In this document: in pieces, positions 35,703 through 46,365 of the stretch
Position numbering within the stretch: position 1 is the stretch's first letter
Layout of the letters: every line of letters begins with the position of its first letter
From: Halomonas heilongjiangensis
GTDB lineage: Bacteria > Pseudomonadota > Gammaproteobacteria > Pseudomonadales > Halomonadaceae
NCBI RefSeq assembly: GCF_002879645.1
Contig: NZ_PNRE01000055.1
Coordinates: forward strand, 1 to 64,000
DNA: 64,000 nt
Direction: 5' to 3'
Notes under the pieces: generated by a model
Database searches by the model: none
What the model was told of the DNA's origin: nothing
The model's input: only the letters and a program-made list of their open reading frames with translations
Made by a program: the position numbers and the translations under genes

Positions 35703-36914
35703 ATGGTAGCCATACTCGGGTACTCGTCGCGGCAGATCAGCGATGCCGTCCAGGGCATGTACAGTGCCGTGGCCGACACGCCGGACTCCCCCTTCCACTT
35801 CCCCGTCGGGGGCTCGGCCTGCCGGGCACTGGGCTATCCCGAGGAGCAGCTGGTCGACCTGCCGCCCCCGCTGCTGGCCTCCTTCGCCGGCGTCGGCTAC
35901 CCCTTCCGCGCCAGGGCCATTCACTACGGCGACCGGGTGCTCGACCTCGGCGCCGGCGCCGGCAACGACTCGCTGATCGCCGGCCGCCTCGTCGGCCCCG
36001 ACGGCCGGGTCATCGCCCTGGACCTCACCGCCGCCATGACTCGCAAGCTCAAGATCACCGCCGCCGGCACCGACAATCTCAGTGTGGTCCAGGGCTCGGC
36101 GGAGCGGCTGCCGCTGCCCGATGCCAGCGTCGACAGCATCACCAGCAACGGCGCCCTCAACCTGGTACCGGACAAGCGTCGCGCCGTCGCCGAGATGTTC
36201 CGGGTGCTCAAGCCCGGTGGGCGCCTGCAGCTCGCCGACGTGGTGATCCATCGTCCGGTCTCGGTGGACTGCCACGAGGACCCGCGCCTGTGGGTCGAGT
36301 GCGTGGTGGGGGCCACCGTCAGGGAGGAGCTGCTGGCGCTGTTCGCGGAGGCCGGCTTCGAGGAGATCGAGGTGGTAGGCAGCCACGACTACTTCGCCCT
36401 GAGCCCCAGTGCCCAGACCCGGGAGGTCGCGGCGAGCTTCGGCGCCCATGCCATCGAGGTCGGCATGCGCCGCGGAGAATCGGCCCCGTCGCGCCTGCGG
36501 CAGTGGGCGCGGCGGCTCGATCCCAGGCGCTGGCTGCTGCTGCTGCGCCGCCGCGGGCTGCTCGGCATCGCGGCCCTGTGCCTGGCGCTGCTGAGCTGCT
36601 ACGGCACCCTGGCGCTGGTCGGCCTGCTGCCGTTGCTGGGCATCGGCCTGGCCCTCGACGAGGGGGCCTGGGCGCTTGCCATCGCCGCCTTCGTGCTGCT
36701 GACCCTGACGATGCTGGCCGCCGGTAGCCGGCGCCATCACGCCGTCGGCCCGACGCTGCTGGCGACGGCGGGCAGCGCCACCATCCTCTACGCGCTGTTC
36801 GTCGACTATCACGCCTCGGTCGAGCTGGCCGGCTTCGTGCTGCTGGCCGCCGCCGCCCTGTGGGACCTGCGCCAGCGGCGACGCCAGGAGGCCAGGGTGC
36901 TGGGGCTGAGCTAG
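35703..36914 (+). CDS. ArsM-like methyltransferase fused to a MerC-like membrane domain
   Basis: The 403-residue protein has two parts. Residues about 1-260 are a class I SAM methyltransferase (VLDLGAGAGNDSLIAGRLV, VIALDLTAAMTRK, VDSITSNGALNLVPDK) with an ArsM-like LWVECVVGA cysteine segment. Residues about 285-395 form four hydrophobic helices starting GLLGIAALCLALLSCYGTLALVG, which resembles MerC-type mercury-uptake proteins. The joint sequence is Arg-rich. AGGAG 7 nt upstream favours ATG 35703 over ATG 35697. It is the third gene of the ECF operon, 32 bp after the anti-sigma gene. A membrane-tethered methylation step on a metal(loid) or toxic thiol is an inference. Confidence 0.78.
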   Translation: MVAILGYSSRQISDAVQGMYSAVADTPDSPFHFPVGGSACRALGYPEEQLVDLPPPLLASFAGVGYPFRARAIHYGDRVLDLGAGAGNDSLIAGRLVGPDGRVIALDLTAAMTRKLKITAAGTDNLSVVQGSAERLPLPDASVDSITSNGALNLVPDKRRAVAEMFRVLKPGGRLQLADVVIHRPVSVDCHEDPRLWVECVVGATVREELLALFAEAGFEEIEVVGSHDYFALSPSAQTREVAASFGAHAIEVGMRRGESAPSRLRQWARRLDPRRWLLLLRRRGLLGIAALCLALLSCYGTLALVGLLPLLGIGLALDEGAWALAIAAFVLLTLTMLAAGSRRHHAVGPTLLATAGSATILYALFVDYHASVELAGFVLLAAAALWDLRQRRRQEARVLGLS

Positions 36915-36926
36915 CAGGCTCAAATC

Positions 36927-36956
36927 AAAAAAGGGGCGCGACTCGCGTCGCGCCCC
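36927..36956 (-). terminator. Intrinsic terminator for the aldehyde dehydrogenase gene
   Basis: A perfect 10-bp stem (GGGGCGCGAC at 36933-36942, GTCGCGCCCC at 36947-36956) is followed on the minus strand by six T. The stem may also end the convergent ECF operon. Confidence 0.88.
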
Positions 36957-37025
36957 AAGCTTCTCACCGCTGACACTACACGGCTTGCCTTACGAAAATG
37001 TCTTCACGGCGTCATGGCCGCGGCC

Positions 37026-38546
<1,521 letters not shown>

Positions 38547-38719
38547 GACGTGCACTCCTGCGTGTATGGAGATCTCTGGTGGCGCGGCGGCCGGCGATGT
38601 GCCGTAGTCGTTGACCGGGCCTGTGTTAGAGCGTAGCGAAATCTGACGGACGGCCCATGCTGCTATGGGGGGTAACGACGGGGGCCTTTGGTCGTAGGTC
38701 GCGAGCCTCGGGCTCGGTA

Positions 38720-38744
38720 CCCGGCCCGGCAACACCGGGCCGGG
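38720..38744 (-). terminator. GC-rich hairpin after the PQQ alcohol dehydrogenase gene
   Basis: CCCGGCCCGG at 38720-38729 and CCGGGCCGGG at 38735-38744 form a 10-bp stem with a 5-nt loop, 6 bp after the stop on the minus strand. It has no T-run, but the stem is very stable. Confidence 0.6.
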
Positions 38745-38750
38745 CAGCGC

Positions 38751-40532
38751 TCAGCGATCGGCCAGGTCCTGACCGGCGTGCTCCGCCGGGAGCTTGAAGG
38801 TCCACAGCATGCCCCCCTGATTGAAGTCCTTGACGACCTTGGCGACCTCACCCCCCCACAGCGGCACCGCGCCTCCCCAGCCCGAGGCGACGGAGACATA
38901 CTGTTCGCCGTCCATGGTCCAGGTGATGGGTGTGCCGACGACCCCGGAGCCGGTATTGAAGCGGTACAGTTCTTCACCGGTTCTGGCATCGAACGCCTTC
39001 AGGTAGCCCTCCGGGGTGCCGGTAAACACCAGGTTGCCTGCCGTGGCCATGACACCGCCCCAGAGCGGAGCACGGTTCTCATGGCGCCAGACTTCCTCAC
39101 CGGTCTTCGGATCCATGGCCCTGAGTACCCCGATGTACTCCTCGTTGGCCGGCTTGATGGTGAACCCCGCCCCCAGGTAGGCCGCCCCCTTCTTGTAGGA
39201 GACCGGTTCGTTCCAGATATCCATGGCCCATTCGTTGGAGGGCACATAGAACAGGCCGGTATCCTGGCTATAGGCCATGGGCATCCAGTTCTTGCCCCCC
39301 AGGAAGGCCGGCCGGGCCAGCACGGTCTCACCCTTCTCGCCCTCCGCATCGGCGGGGTTGCCTGGCCGCCCCTCGGTAAAGATCGGCCGACCGTTCTCGT
39401 CGAGCCCCTCGGCCCAGGTGATCTCGTCGACGAACGGGAAGCCACGGATGAAGCCGCCGTCGCTACGATCGAGGACATAGAAGAAGCCATTGCGGTCGGC
39501 GGTGGCGGCCGCCTTGACGGTCGTGCCGTTCTCTTCGTAGTCGAAGGAGATCAGTTCGTTGACGCCGTCATAGTCCCAGCCGTCGTTGGGCGTGGTCTGG
39601 AAGTGCCACTTGATGCTGCCGTCATCGGGGTCGAGCGCCACCCGGGAGGAAGAGAAGAGGTTGTCCCCGGGGCGCAGGTGCGAGTTCCAGGGTGCCGGGT
39701 TGCCGGTACCGAAGAAGAGCGAGTCGGTATCCGGGTCGTAGGTCCCGCCCAGCCAGGTTGCCGCACCGCCGGTCTTCCACATGTCACCCGGCCAGGTCTT
39801 GCCGGCCTCCCCACCGGAAATCCCGTTCTCGATGGCTTCGCCATCCCGGTAGACATACCCCATGTGTCCCTCGACGGTCGGACGAGTCCAGAGCTTGTCC
39901 CCGGTAGCCGGATCATACGCCTCGACCTTGCCGACGATGCCGAACTCACCACCGGAGACACCGGTGATCAGCTTGCCCTTGACGATCATCGGGGCAGCGG
40001 TGATGGAATATCCTTCCTGATAGTCCGCCACCGGCTTGATCCACACCACCTTGCCCGTCTCCTTGTTCAGGGCGACCAGCTTGGCATCGAGGGTCGCGAA
40101 GAAGAACAGATCGCCATACAGGGCGCCGCCACGATTGATCACGTCACAGCACGGCATGATGCCATCCGGCAACCGGGCGTCGTACTGCCAGATTTCCTCG
40201 CCGGTCCTGGCGTCGATGGCATAGGCACGCGAATAGGAGGCCGTGACGTACATCACCCCATCCTCGACCAAGGGCTGGGATTCCTGGCCACGCATCTTCT
40301 CGCCACCGAAAGAGAAGGCCCAGGCTGGCTGCAGAAATTTGACGTTGTCCGCATTCAGGATATCGATGGTACTGTAGCGCTGGCCCTGCAGCCCCATGCC
40401 ATAGCTGACCACGGCATCGGCCGTGTCGTGATCGTTCATGATATCCTCATCGGTAACCGCATACGCACCAGAGGACACGGCCAGCGCGAGTGCACCGAGG
40501 GCAAACTGTCGACCGACTGGATTCAATTTCAT
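38751..40532 (-). CDS. PQQ-dependent alcohol dehydrogenase, predicted lanthanide type (ExaF/PedH-like)
   Basis: The 593-residue periplasmic quinoprotein has a signal peptide ([20 protein letters not shown], cleavage near AYA/V). The eight-bladed propeller carries the active-site vicinal disulphide CC (128-129) and tryptophan-docking repeats. Putative metal ligands are E196 (SGGEFG), N278 (GTGNPAPWN), catalytic D320 and D322 in GWDYDGVNE. An Asp two residues after the catalytic Asp marks lanthanide-dependent enzymes (XoxF, ExaF, PedH); calcium enzymes have Ala or Ser there. It oxidises ethanol-like alcohols and passes electrons to the cytochrome encoded nearby. Confidence 0.92.
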   Translation of the reverse strand: MKLNPVGRQFALGALALAVSSGAYAVTDEDIMNDHDTADAVVSYGMGLQGQRYSTIDILNADNVKFLQPAWAFSFGGEKMRGQESQPLVEDGVMYVTASYSRAYAIDARTGEEIWQYDARLPDGIMPCCDVINRGGALYGDLFFFATLDAKLVALNKETGKVVWIKPVADYQEGYSITAAPMIVKGKLITGVSGGEFGIVGKVEAYDPATGDKLWTRPTVEGHMGYVYRDGEAIENGISGGEAGKTWPGDMWKTGGAATWLGGTYDPDTDSLFFGTGNPAPWNSHLRPGDNLFSSSRVALDPDDGSIKWHFQTTPNDGWDYDGVNELISFDYEENGTTVKAAATADRNGFFYVLDRSDGGFIRGFPFVDEITWAEGLDENGRPIFTEGRPGNPADAEGEKGETVLARPAFLGGKNWMPMAYSQDTGLFYVPSNEWAMDIWNEPVSYKKGAAYLGAGFTIKPANEEYIGVLRAMDPKTGEEVWRHENRAPLWGGVMATAGNLVFTGTPEGYLKAFDARTGEELYRFNTGSGVVGTPITWTMDGEQYVSVASGWGGAVPLWGGEVAKVVKDFNQGGMLWTFKLPAEHAGQDLADR

Positions 40533-40658
40533 GGTTGCGCTCTCACTCTCTTGTTTTCAGGATGTCGCGGCACACCGGGAAGTCTTCCCGTCTCCCGGGC
40601 AATTCTTGTCGGCAAGGCTTCCGGCAACAATCGCACCCTCGCACGACTTCCCTCATCA

Positions 40659-40670
40659 CTTGGTAGTAAG
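40659..40670 (-). promoter_or_regulatory. CTTGGTAGTAAG box upstream of the alcohol dehydrogenase gene
   Basis: CTTGGTAGTAAG recurs as CTTGGTAGTAG at 42277-42287 and in palindromic form at 56047-56063. The first two sites lie about 128 bp upstream of their start codons. The nearby LuxR-type response regulator is the likely binder. Confidence 0.6.
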
Positions 40671-40684
40671 ACCTTCAAGAGCAC

Positions 40685-40712
40685 AAAAAAACCGCAGGGA
40701 GTGCCTGCGGTT
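40685..40712 (-). terminator. Intrinsic terminator after the MoxJ-like binding-protein gene
   Basis: On the minus strand the stem AACCGCAGG/CCTGCGGTT with a 5-nt loop is followed by a run of seven T. It is 46 bp after the stop at 40759 and isolates the downstream alcohol dehydrogenase gene. Confidence 0.88.
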
Positions 40713-40758
40713 ATCGAGGGCCCGTGCGCCAGGCCAATCAGCAGTATCCAGTGTCCTG

Positions 40759-41691
40759 TTACGGCGAGTTCTCCTCTTCGTCACCCAGGATTTCCTCGTA
40801 GAACGCGGGCATGCCGTAGCGCAACCCATGACGCTCGAAGATCTCTGCGATCTCGCCCTCACGCACCATGCGATCCACTATCTCTTCGATCGCGTATCCC
40901 AGCTGCCGGTGCGTGTGCTTGACTGCCATGCCGACATCCCAGGCCTGCCTGCCCATGCCTGGGAAGCCATTCCCGGCCGCTTCGAAACCCTTATCAGAGT
41001 GGATGCCCAGCTCATGATCGATCTCGGCCCGCATCCCCATGACCGCGCTCACCTCACCGTCGACCATCGCCATGAAGGCCTGACGCATGCTGGCGAAATG
41101 GCGCGTATTGTCGCGCAACTGACCCGCGAAGGTAGACGTCAGGTATGTCGCCGGCAAGGTGTCGATCTCGACGCCGATGGGGTGATACTGGAATACCGCC
41201 ATCGTTCCCACATCGTCCAAGACGTGGGTGTCGTAGGCGATCTGCCACTGCTCCCTCTGATAGGGCGCGAACATGACGACCTGATCGTTGATCACCTCAC
41301 CGGTGGAGTCGCGCATATAGGCATACGTCTTGTCATAGGGCACCCGCAACATGACATCGGCGATGCGACGCTTGGCCAGGTAGTGACCTTTCCAGATGTG
41401 ATTGCGAAGGTCGTCGTCCAGGGTTTCGTCGGGAATGATCCAGTATACGCGGAACTCGACTCCCAGGCCTTCGGCAATCTTCCTGCCGATGTCGATATCG
41501 ACACCGACCGCCTCCCCTCCCTTCTCGTAGGAGTAGGGAGGAAAGTCACGATAGACCCCGACATTCAAGTGGCCCGACTCGATGACGATGTCATAGGTTC
41601 TCTCGGGAGCACGCTCGAGGATCGACTCGCTCGCATTCGAGAGTGCGCTCCATGCCAGTGTGAAAACGGCAAGCCATCGAGTCAACGACAT
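40759..41691 (-). CDS. Quinoprotein-associated family 3 solute-binding protein (MoxJ/XoxJ-like)
   Basis: The 310-residue periplasmic protein has a signal peptide (MSLTRWLAVFTLAWSALSNA). The family 3 binding-protein fold shows LNVGVYRDFPPYSYEKGGEAVGVDIDIGRKIAEGLGVE. Such proteins sit beside PQQ dehydrogenases (MxaJ, XoxJ) and are thought to bind and help activate the dehydrogenase rather than a small nutrient; XoxJ has a large surface cavity. It lies between the dehydrogenase and cytochrome genes, as in xoxFGJ clusters. A classical amino-acid ligand is less likely. Confidence 0.85.
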   Translation of the reverse strand: MSLTRWLAVFTLAWSALSNASESILERAPERTYDIVIESGHLNVGVYRDFPPYSYEKGGEAVGVDIDIGRKIAEGLGVEFRVYWIIPDETLDDDLRNHIWKGHYLAKRRIADVMLRVPYDKTYAYMRDSTGEVINDQVVMFAPYQREQWQIAYDTHVLDDVGTMAVFQYHPIGVEIDTLPATYLTSTFAGQLRDNTRHFASMRQAFMAMVDGEVSAVMGMRAEIDHELGIHSDKGFEAAGNGFPGMGRQAWDVGMAVKHTHRQLGYAIEEIVDRMVREGEIAEIFERHGLRYGMPAFYEEILGDEEENSP

Positions 41692-41725
41692 GACTCCTCC
41701 CCCTCACTTTCATGGAAACGTGGCG

Positions 41726-42148
41726 TCACTCCTTGACCGACTCGACATAGGTCTTGATCGCCCAGATGGCGTTCTGGTCAAGGTTGCTCTTGAAGGATGG
41801 CATGCCCCGATCGGTCCCGTTCAGCACACGACCGATGAAATACTCGTCATCCCACTCTTCGAGTTCGCGCAAGTCCGGCGTCAGCCCCCCCGACTGCGCC
41901 TGGATACCATGGCAGCCGGCACAGTTCCCTGAGTACCCGCGCTCTCCGACCTTGATCGCCTCCTCATGATAGCCATCGTGCTCGTTACCGGCGCGGAACG
42001 GGTTCTCCATCAATGGCTCGGAGCCCAGCTCGGGAAGGCTCCCGGTATCGACTTCCTGAGGCGTCACGTCACCATGGCCCATGACCAGTGCCGCCCACCC
42101 CAACAGGCCGGCAGCAACACATGCTTTGAGGGGAAAAGGAATTGTCAT
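41726..42148 (-). CDS. Periplasmic cytochrome c (c550/PedF-like)
   Basis: The 140-residue protein has a signal peptide ending near MGHG. A single haem motif CAGCH (C76, C79, H80) is present with probable axial Met M116 (GMPSF). Size and context match cytochrome c550 that takes electrons from PQQ alcohol dehydrogenase towards terminal oxidases. GAGGTA precedes ATG 42148. The gene is 34 bp upstream of the MoxJ-like gene and likely co-transcribed. A CTTGGTAGTAG box lies 128 bp upstream. Confidence 0.92.
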   Translation of the reverse strand: MTIPFPLKACVAAGLLGWAALVMGHGDVTPQEVDTGSLPELGSEPLMENPFRAGNEHDGYHEEAIKVGERGYSGNCAGCHGIQAQSGGLTPDLRELEEWDDEYFIGRVLNGTDRGMPSFKSNLDQNAIWAIKTYVESVKE

Positions 42149-42479
42149 ACCGAATACCTCTGTTGGATAGCGGGGGGCCGATCCACCGCGATCGATGGGC
42201 GGACGGGGGATCTGCTCCCAGTCTAGAAACCCCTCCCCGTCCCCTGAATGCCACTTTCGAGCCCTCGCCCCCGTCCCTTGGTAGTAGCCTCGAGGAAGAG
42301 GCGCCAAAGCATGAGTGCACTCCTTCATCTCATCGTTGATGGCACTGTCAAGCCTGTGGCCGGGCCTCGAACGCAGGGAATAGTTCTTTCGTACAGGCGT
42401 ATTGCTACTTTCTGAATATTTCCGTGCTCTCTCGCCTTCCCTATGCTCATGGGCATAACGACAAGTAGAGAGGCGCCCC
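42149..42479. promoter_or_regulatory. 331-bp divergent control region between cytochrome c and ABC binding-protein genes
   Basis: It contains CTTGGTAGTAG at 42277-42287 for the leftward cytochrome gene. An AT-rich stretch (GTATTGCTACTTTCTGAATATTT, 42398-42420) is probably the rightward promoter. No small gene is supported. Confidence 0.6.
42277..42287 (-). promoter_or_regulatory. CTTGGTAGTAG box upstream of the cytochrome c gene
   Basis: The box shares CTTGGTAGTA with 40659-40668, in the same orientation and at the same distance from the start. It is the putative operator of the LuxR-type regulator encoded at 51474-52196. Confidence 0.6.
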
Positions 42480-43652
42480 ATGCGAATTCATCTGAAAGCC
42501 CTCATGTTCTTGGTATTCACGTGCTGGATGTCGGCTCCGCTGACGGCCTTCGGGATGGATGTCCGCATCGGCTATATCCAATGGATTCCGGACCAGGGCC
42601 CGGTGCTGTCCAACGTCACTCCGGAACCGGAAGACGCCGGCCTGCGTGGCGCCGAGCTGGGCATCGAGGACAACAACACCACCGGCCGATTCCTGGATCA
42701 TCTTTACGCCCTGACGTCGCGGGTGGTGGACTCCGAGGACCAGGCACAGGAAGCCCTTGAGCAGATGCTGGATGAAGGAATCACCCTGTTCGTGCTTCGG
42801 GTTCCGGCCGACACACTGGGCACCATGGCGAACAAGACGGTGGGTAAAGCGCTGCTGTTCAACGCCGGGGCCAGGGACGATGAGTTGCGCGTGACGGGGT
42901 GCCAGCCCCATGTCATGCACACCCAGCCCAGCTACGCCATGCTGACGGATGGCCTGGCGCAATGGCTCAACCTGCGGCGCTGGAAGAAGGTGTTCATGAT
43001 CACCGGACCGACCGACAGCGACCACGCCTGGGCCGAGGCCTTTCGCCGCGCCGCCACACGCTTCGGCTTGACAATCGTTGACGACAAACCCTGGACCTTC
43101 GACGCCGATCTGCGACGCACGGCGTCACAGGAATTGCCTCTGTTCACCCAATCGGACGACTACGATGTCGTGCTGGTGGCCGATGTACGGGGAGACTTCG
43201 GTGAATACGTTCCCTTCAATACCTGGCTGCCCCGGCCGGTGGTAGGCACGCAGGGCATGTCGCCGGAGGCCTGGCACCGGGTCGTGGAAAGCTGGGGAGC
43301 CGCCCAGCTGCAGAACCGCTTCCGCGACCTGGCCGGGCGTGACATGAACGGTAATGACTATGCCGCCTGGGCCGGCGTGCGATCCCTGGGCACCGCCGTG
43401 ACTCAGCTCGATACCCCGGAGTCCGGTGCGATTCGCGACTTCCTGCTCTCCGATGATTTTCAACTGGCCGCCTTCAAGGGCCGCAAGCTCAGCTATCGCC
43501 CGTGGAACGGTCAGCTTCGCCAACCGATTCCACTGGTTCACCCCCGGGGTCTCGTTGCCACCGCTCCGTTCGAAGGCTTCCTTCACCCGGTAACCGATCT
43601 CGACTCCCTGGGATATGACGAGGCGGAAAGCGACTGCCGCATCGACTCCTAG
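42480..43652 (+). CDS. ABC transporter binding protein of the PQQ alcohol-dehydrogenase system
   Basis: The 390-residue type I periplasmic-binding-fold protein has a signal peptide (MRIHLKALMFLVFTCWMSAP). It resembles branched-chain amino-acid receptors, with RIGYIQWIPDQGP, LRGAELGIEDNNTTGRFL and WKKVFMITGPTDSDHAWAEAF. This protein family occurs specifically beside PQQ-dependent alcohol dehydrogenases, together with the propeller, ATPase and permease that follow here. AGAGG precedes the ATG. The ligand and direction of transport are unknown. Confidence 0.85.
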   Translation: MRIHLKALMFLVFTCWMSAPLTAFGMDVRIGYIQWIPDQGPVLSNVTPEPEDAGLRGAELGIEDNNTTGRFLDHLYALTSRVVDSEDQAQEALEQMLDEGITLFVLRVPADTLGTMANKTVGKALLFNAGARDDELRVTGCQPHVMHTQPSYAMLTDGLAQWLNLRRWKKVFMITGPTDSDHAWAEAFRRAATRFGLTIVDDKPWTFDADLRRTASQELPLFTQSDDYDVVLVADVRGDFGEYVPFNTWLPRPVVGTQGMSPEAWHRVVESWGAAQLQNRFRDLAGRDMNGNDYAAWAGVRSLGTAVTQLDTPESGAIRDFLLSDDFQLAAFKGRKLSYRPWNGQLRQPIPLVHPRGLVATAPFEGFLHPVTDLDSLGYDEAESDCRIDS

Positions 43653-43701
43653 CCGGCCAGTGATCTCCCATTGCTGCATGAACAACCGAAGGAAAACTCA
43701 C

Positions 43702-44666
43702 ATGAAGAATATTCTCCGTAGTTCTGTGCTGGCGACCCTGATGGGACTCTCGGCTCCCGCCCTGGCCAGCCTGGCCTATGTGTCCAACGAGAAGGACAAC
43801 AGCATCTCGGTGATCGACATCGACTCCCTGGAAGTGGTCGAGACGATTCCGGTCGGCCAGCGCCCACGAGGCATCCTGCTCTCCAAGGATAATACCAGGC
43901 TCTATATCTGTGCCAGCGACGATGATACCGTCCAGGTAATGGACCTGGAAACCCGCAAGGTCATCGATACCCTACCGTCGGGTGAAGACCCCGAACAGTT
44001 CGCCTTGCATCCCAACGATCGTTGGCTGTTCATCGCCAACGAAGACGACGCTATCGTGACCGTGGTGGACGTTCATACGAAGGACGTGCTGGCACAGATC
44101 GATGTCGGCATTGAGCCGGAAGGCATGGCCATCAGCCCGGATGGTAAATGGGCGGTAAATACCAGCGAAACCTCCAGCATGCTGCACTGGATCGATACCG
44201 AAACCTTCGAGATAAAGAAGAACATGGTGGTCGGCCAGCGCCCCCGTCACGTCGAGTTCAGCCGGGATGGCAAGATTGCCTGGGCCTCCGCGGAAATCGG
44301 TGGCACGGTCCACATCATCGATGTGGACGAGCTGGAAGAGATCACGACGCTGGACTTCAGGATCCGTGGTGTCAATCAGGACAAGGTGCAGCCGGTCGGC
44401 ATCGAGCTGACCTCCGACGGTCGCTATGCCTTCGTGGCGCTCGGGCCGGCCAACCATGTGGCGGTCGTCGACGCCCAGAGCTACGAGATCCTCGACTACC
44501 TGCTGGTGGGTCGGCGGGTATGGCAACTGGCGCTGACCGAGGACGAGAGCCAGCTGCTGACCACCAACGGCGTCAGCGGAGACGTGTCCGTGATCGATGT
44601 CGACAGCCTCCAGGTTACCAGGTCCATCGAGGTCGGCCGCTATCCCTGGGGCGTGGTCGTGGCGCC

Positions 44667-44670
<4 letters not shown>
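43702..44670 (+). CDS. PQQ-catabolism-associated YVTN beta-propeller protein
   Basis: The 322-residue periplasmic protein has a signal peptide (MKNILRSSVLATLMGLSAPA, cleavage after ALA). About seven YVTN-type repeats follow (SISVIDIDSLEVVETIPVGQRPRG and similar, one per about 42 residues). The family is tied to PQQ alcohol oxidation loci; the role is unknown but may be scaffold or electron-transfer partner. AAGGAA supports ATG 43702. The stop overlaps the ATPase start (ATGA). Confidence 0.9.
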
Positions 44671-45448
<778 letters not shown>

Positions 45449-45452
<4 letters not shown>

Positions 45453-46237
45453 ACGCCGGCGCCTACCTACACTGCTTCCTGGGGGTCAGCGGTCGCGAGT
45501 GGCGGCGTTTCGTCCAGCAGCGCACGCGCTTCTTCAGCGCCCTGGTACGCCCCCTGCTGTGGCTGGTGGTCTTCGCTGCCGGCTTTCGCGCCGTGCTGGG
45601 CATCTCGATCATGGCGCCTTATGGCACCTACATCGTCTACGAGGTCTACATCACCCCGGGGCTGTGCTGCATGATCCTGCTGTTCAACGGCATGCAGGGC
45701 TCGCTGTCGATGGTCTACGACCGCGAGATGGGCAGCATGAAGGTACTGCTGATGAGTCCGCTGTCACGCCCCTTCCTGCTGCTGTGCAAGGTACTGGCGA
45801 TCTCGCTGGTGTCGGTGGTGCAGGTTTACGCCTTCCTCGCCATCGCCTGGTGGTACGGCATTCGGCCACCGGCACTGGGGCTGGTCACGGCACTGCCGGC
45901 ACTGCTGCTGGTCGCGCTGATGCTCAGCACCCTGGGGCTGGTACTGGCCAATGCCATTCGCCAGCTGGAGAATTTTGCCGGGGTGATGAACTTCGTGATC
46001 TTCCCGCTGTTCTTCCTCTCCTCGGCGCTCTACCCCCTGTGGAAGATGCAGGAGGCCGGGCCCTGGCTGTACTGGCTGAGCGCCTACAACCCCTTCACCC
46101 ACGGTGTGGAACTGGTGCGCTTCGCGCTCTATGGGCAACTGGCGGTTGGCCCGCTGCTGTGGTGCCTGGGGCTGACCGGGCTGTTCGGCCTGGTGGCGGC
46201 CGCGACCTTCAATCTGCAGCGCGGGCAGGGCCTCTGA
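45449..46237 (+). CDS. ABC-2 type permease of the PQQ alcohol-dehydrogenase system
   Basis: The 262-residue protein has six predicted helices and the ABC-2 motif pattern (GMQGSLSMVYDREMGSMKVLLMSPLSRPFLLL, FPLFFLSSALYPLWKM). It pairs with the preceding ATPase in export, perhaps of a cofactor, toxic alcohol or metallophore. The presence of a binding protein with an ABC-2 exporter is unusual but typical for this quinoprotein-linked set. Confidence 0.9.
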
Positions 46238-46365
46238 CCGACGTCCCTGCCGCTCCTGGCACGCGCCTGTGCTGCCGAGGTGCCGGTCATGACACTCGCC
46301 AGTCGTGTCGAGCCGGACCGTTGCCGCCGGGCGACGGTTCCATCACCAGACGTCGGAGCCTGGCA

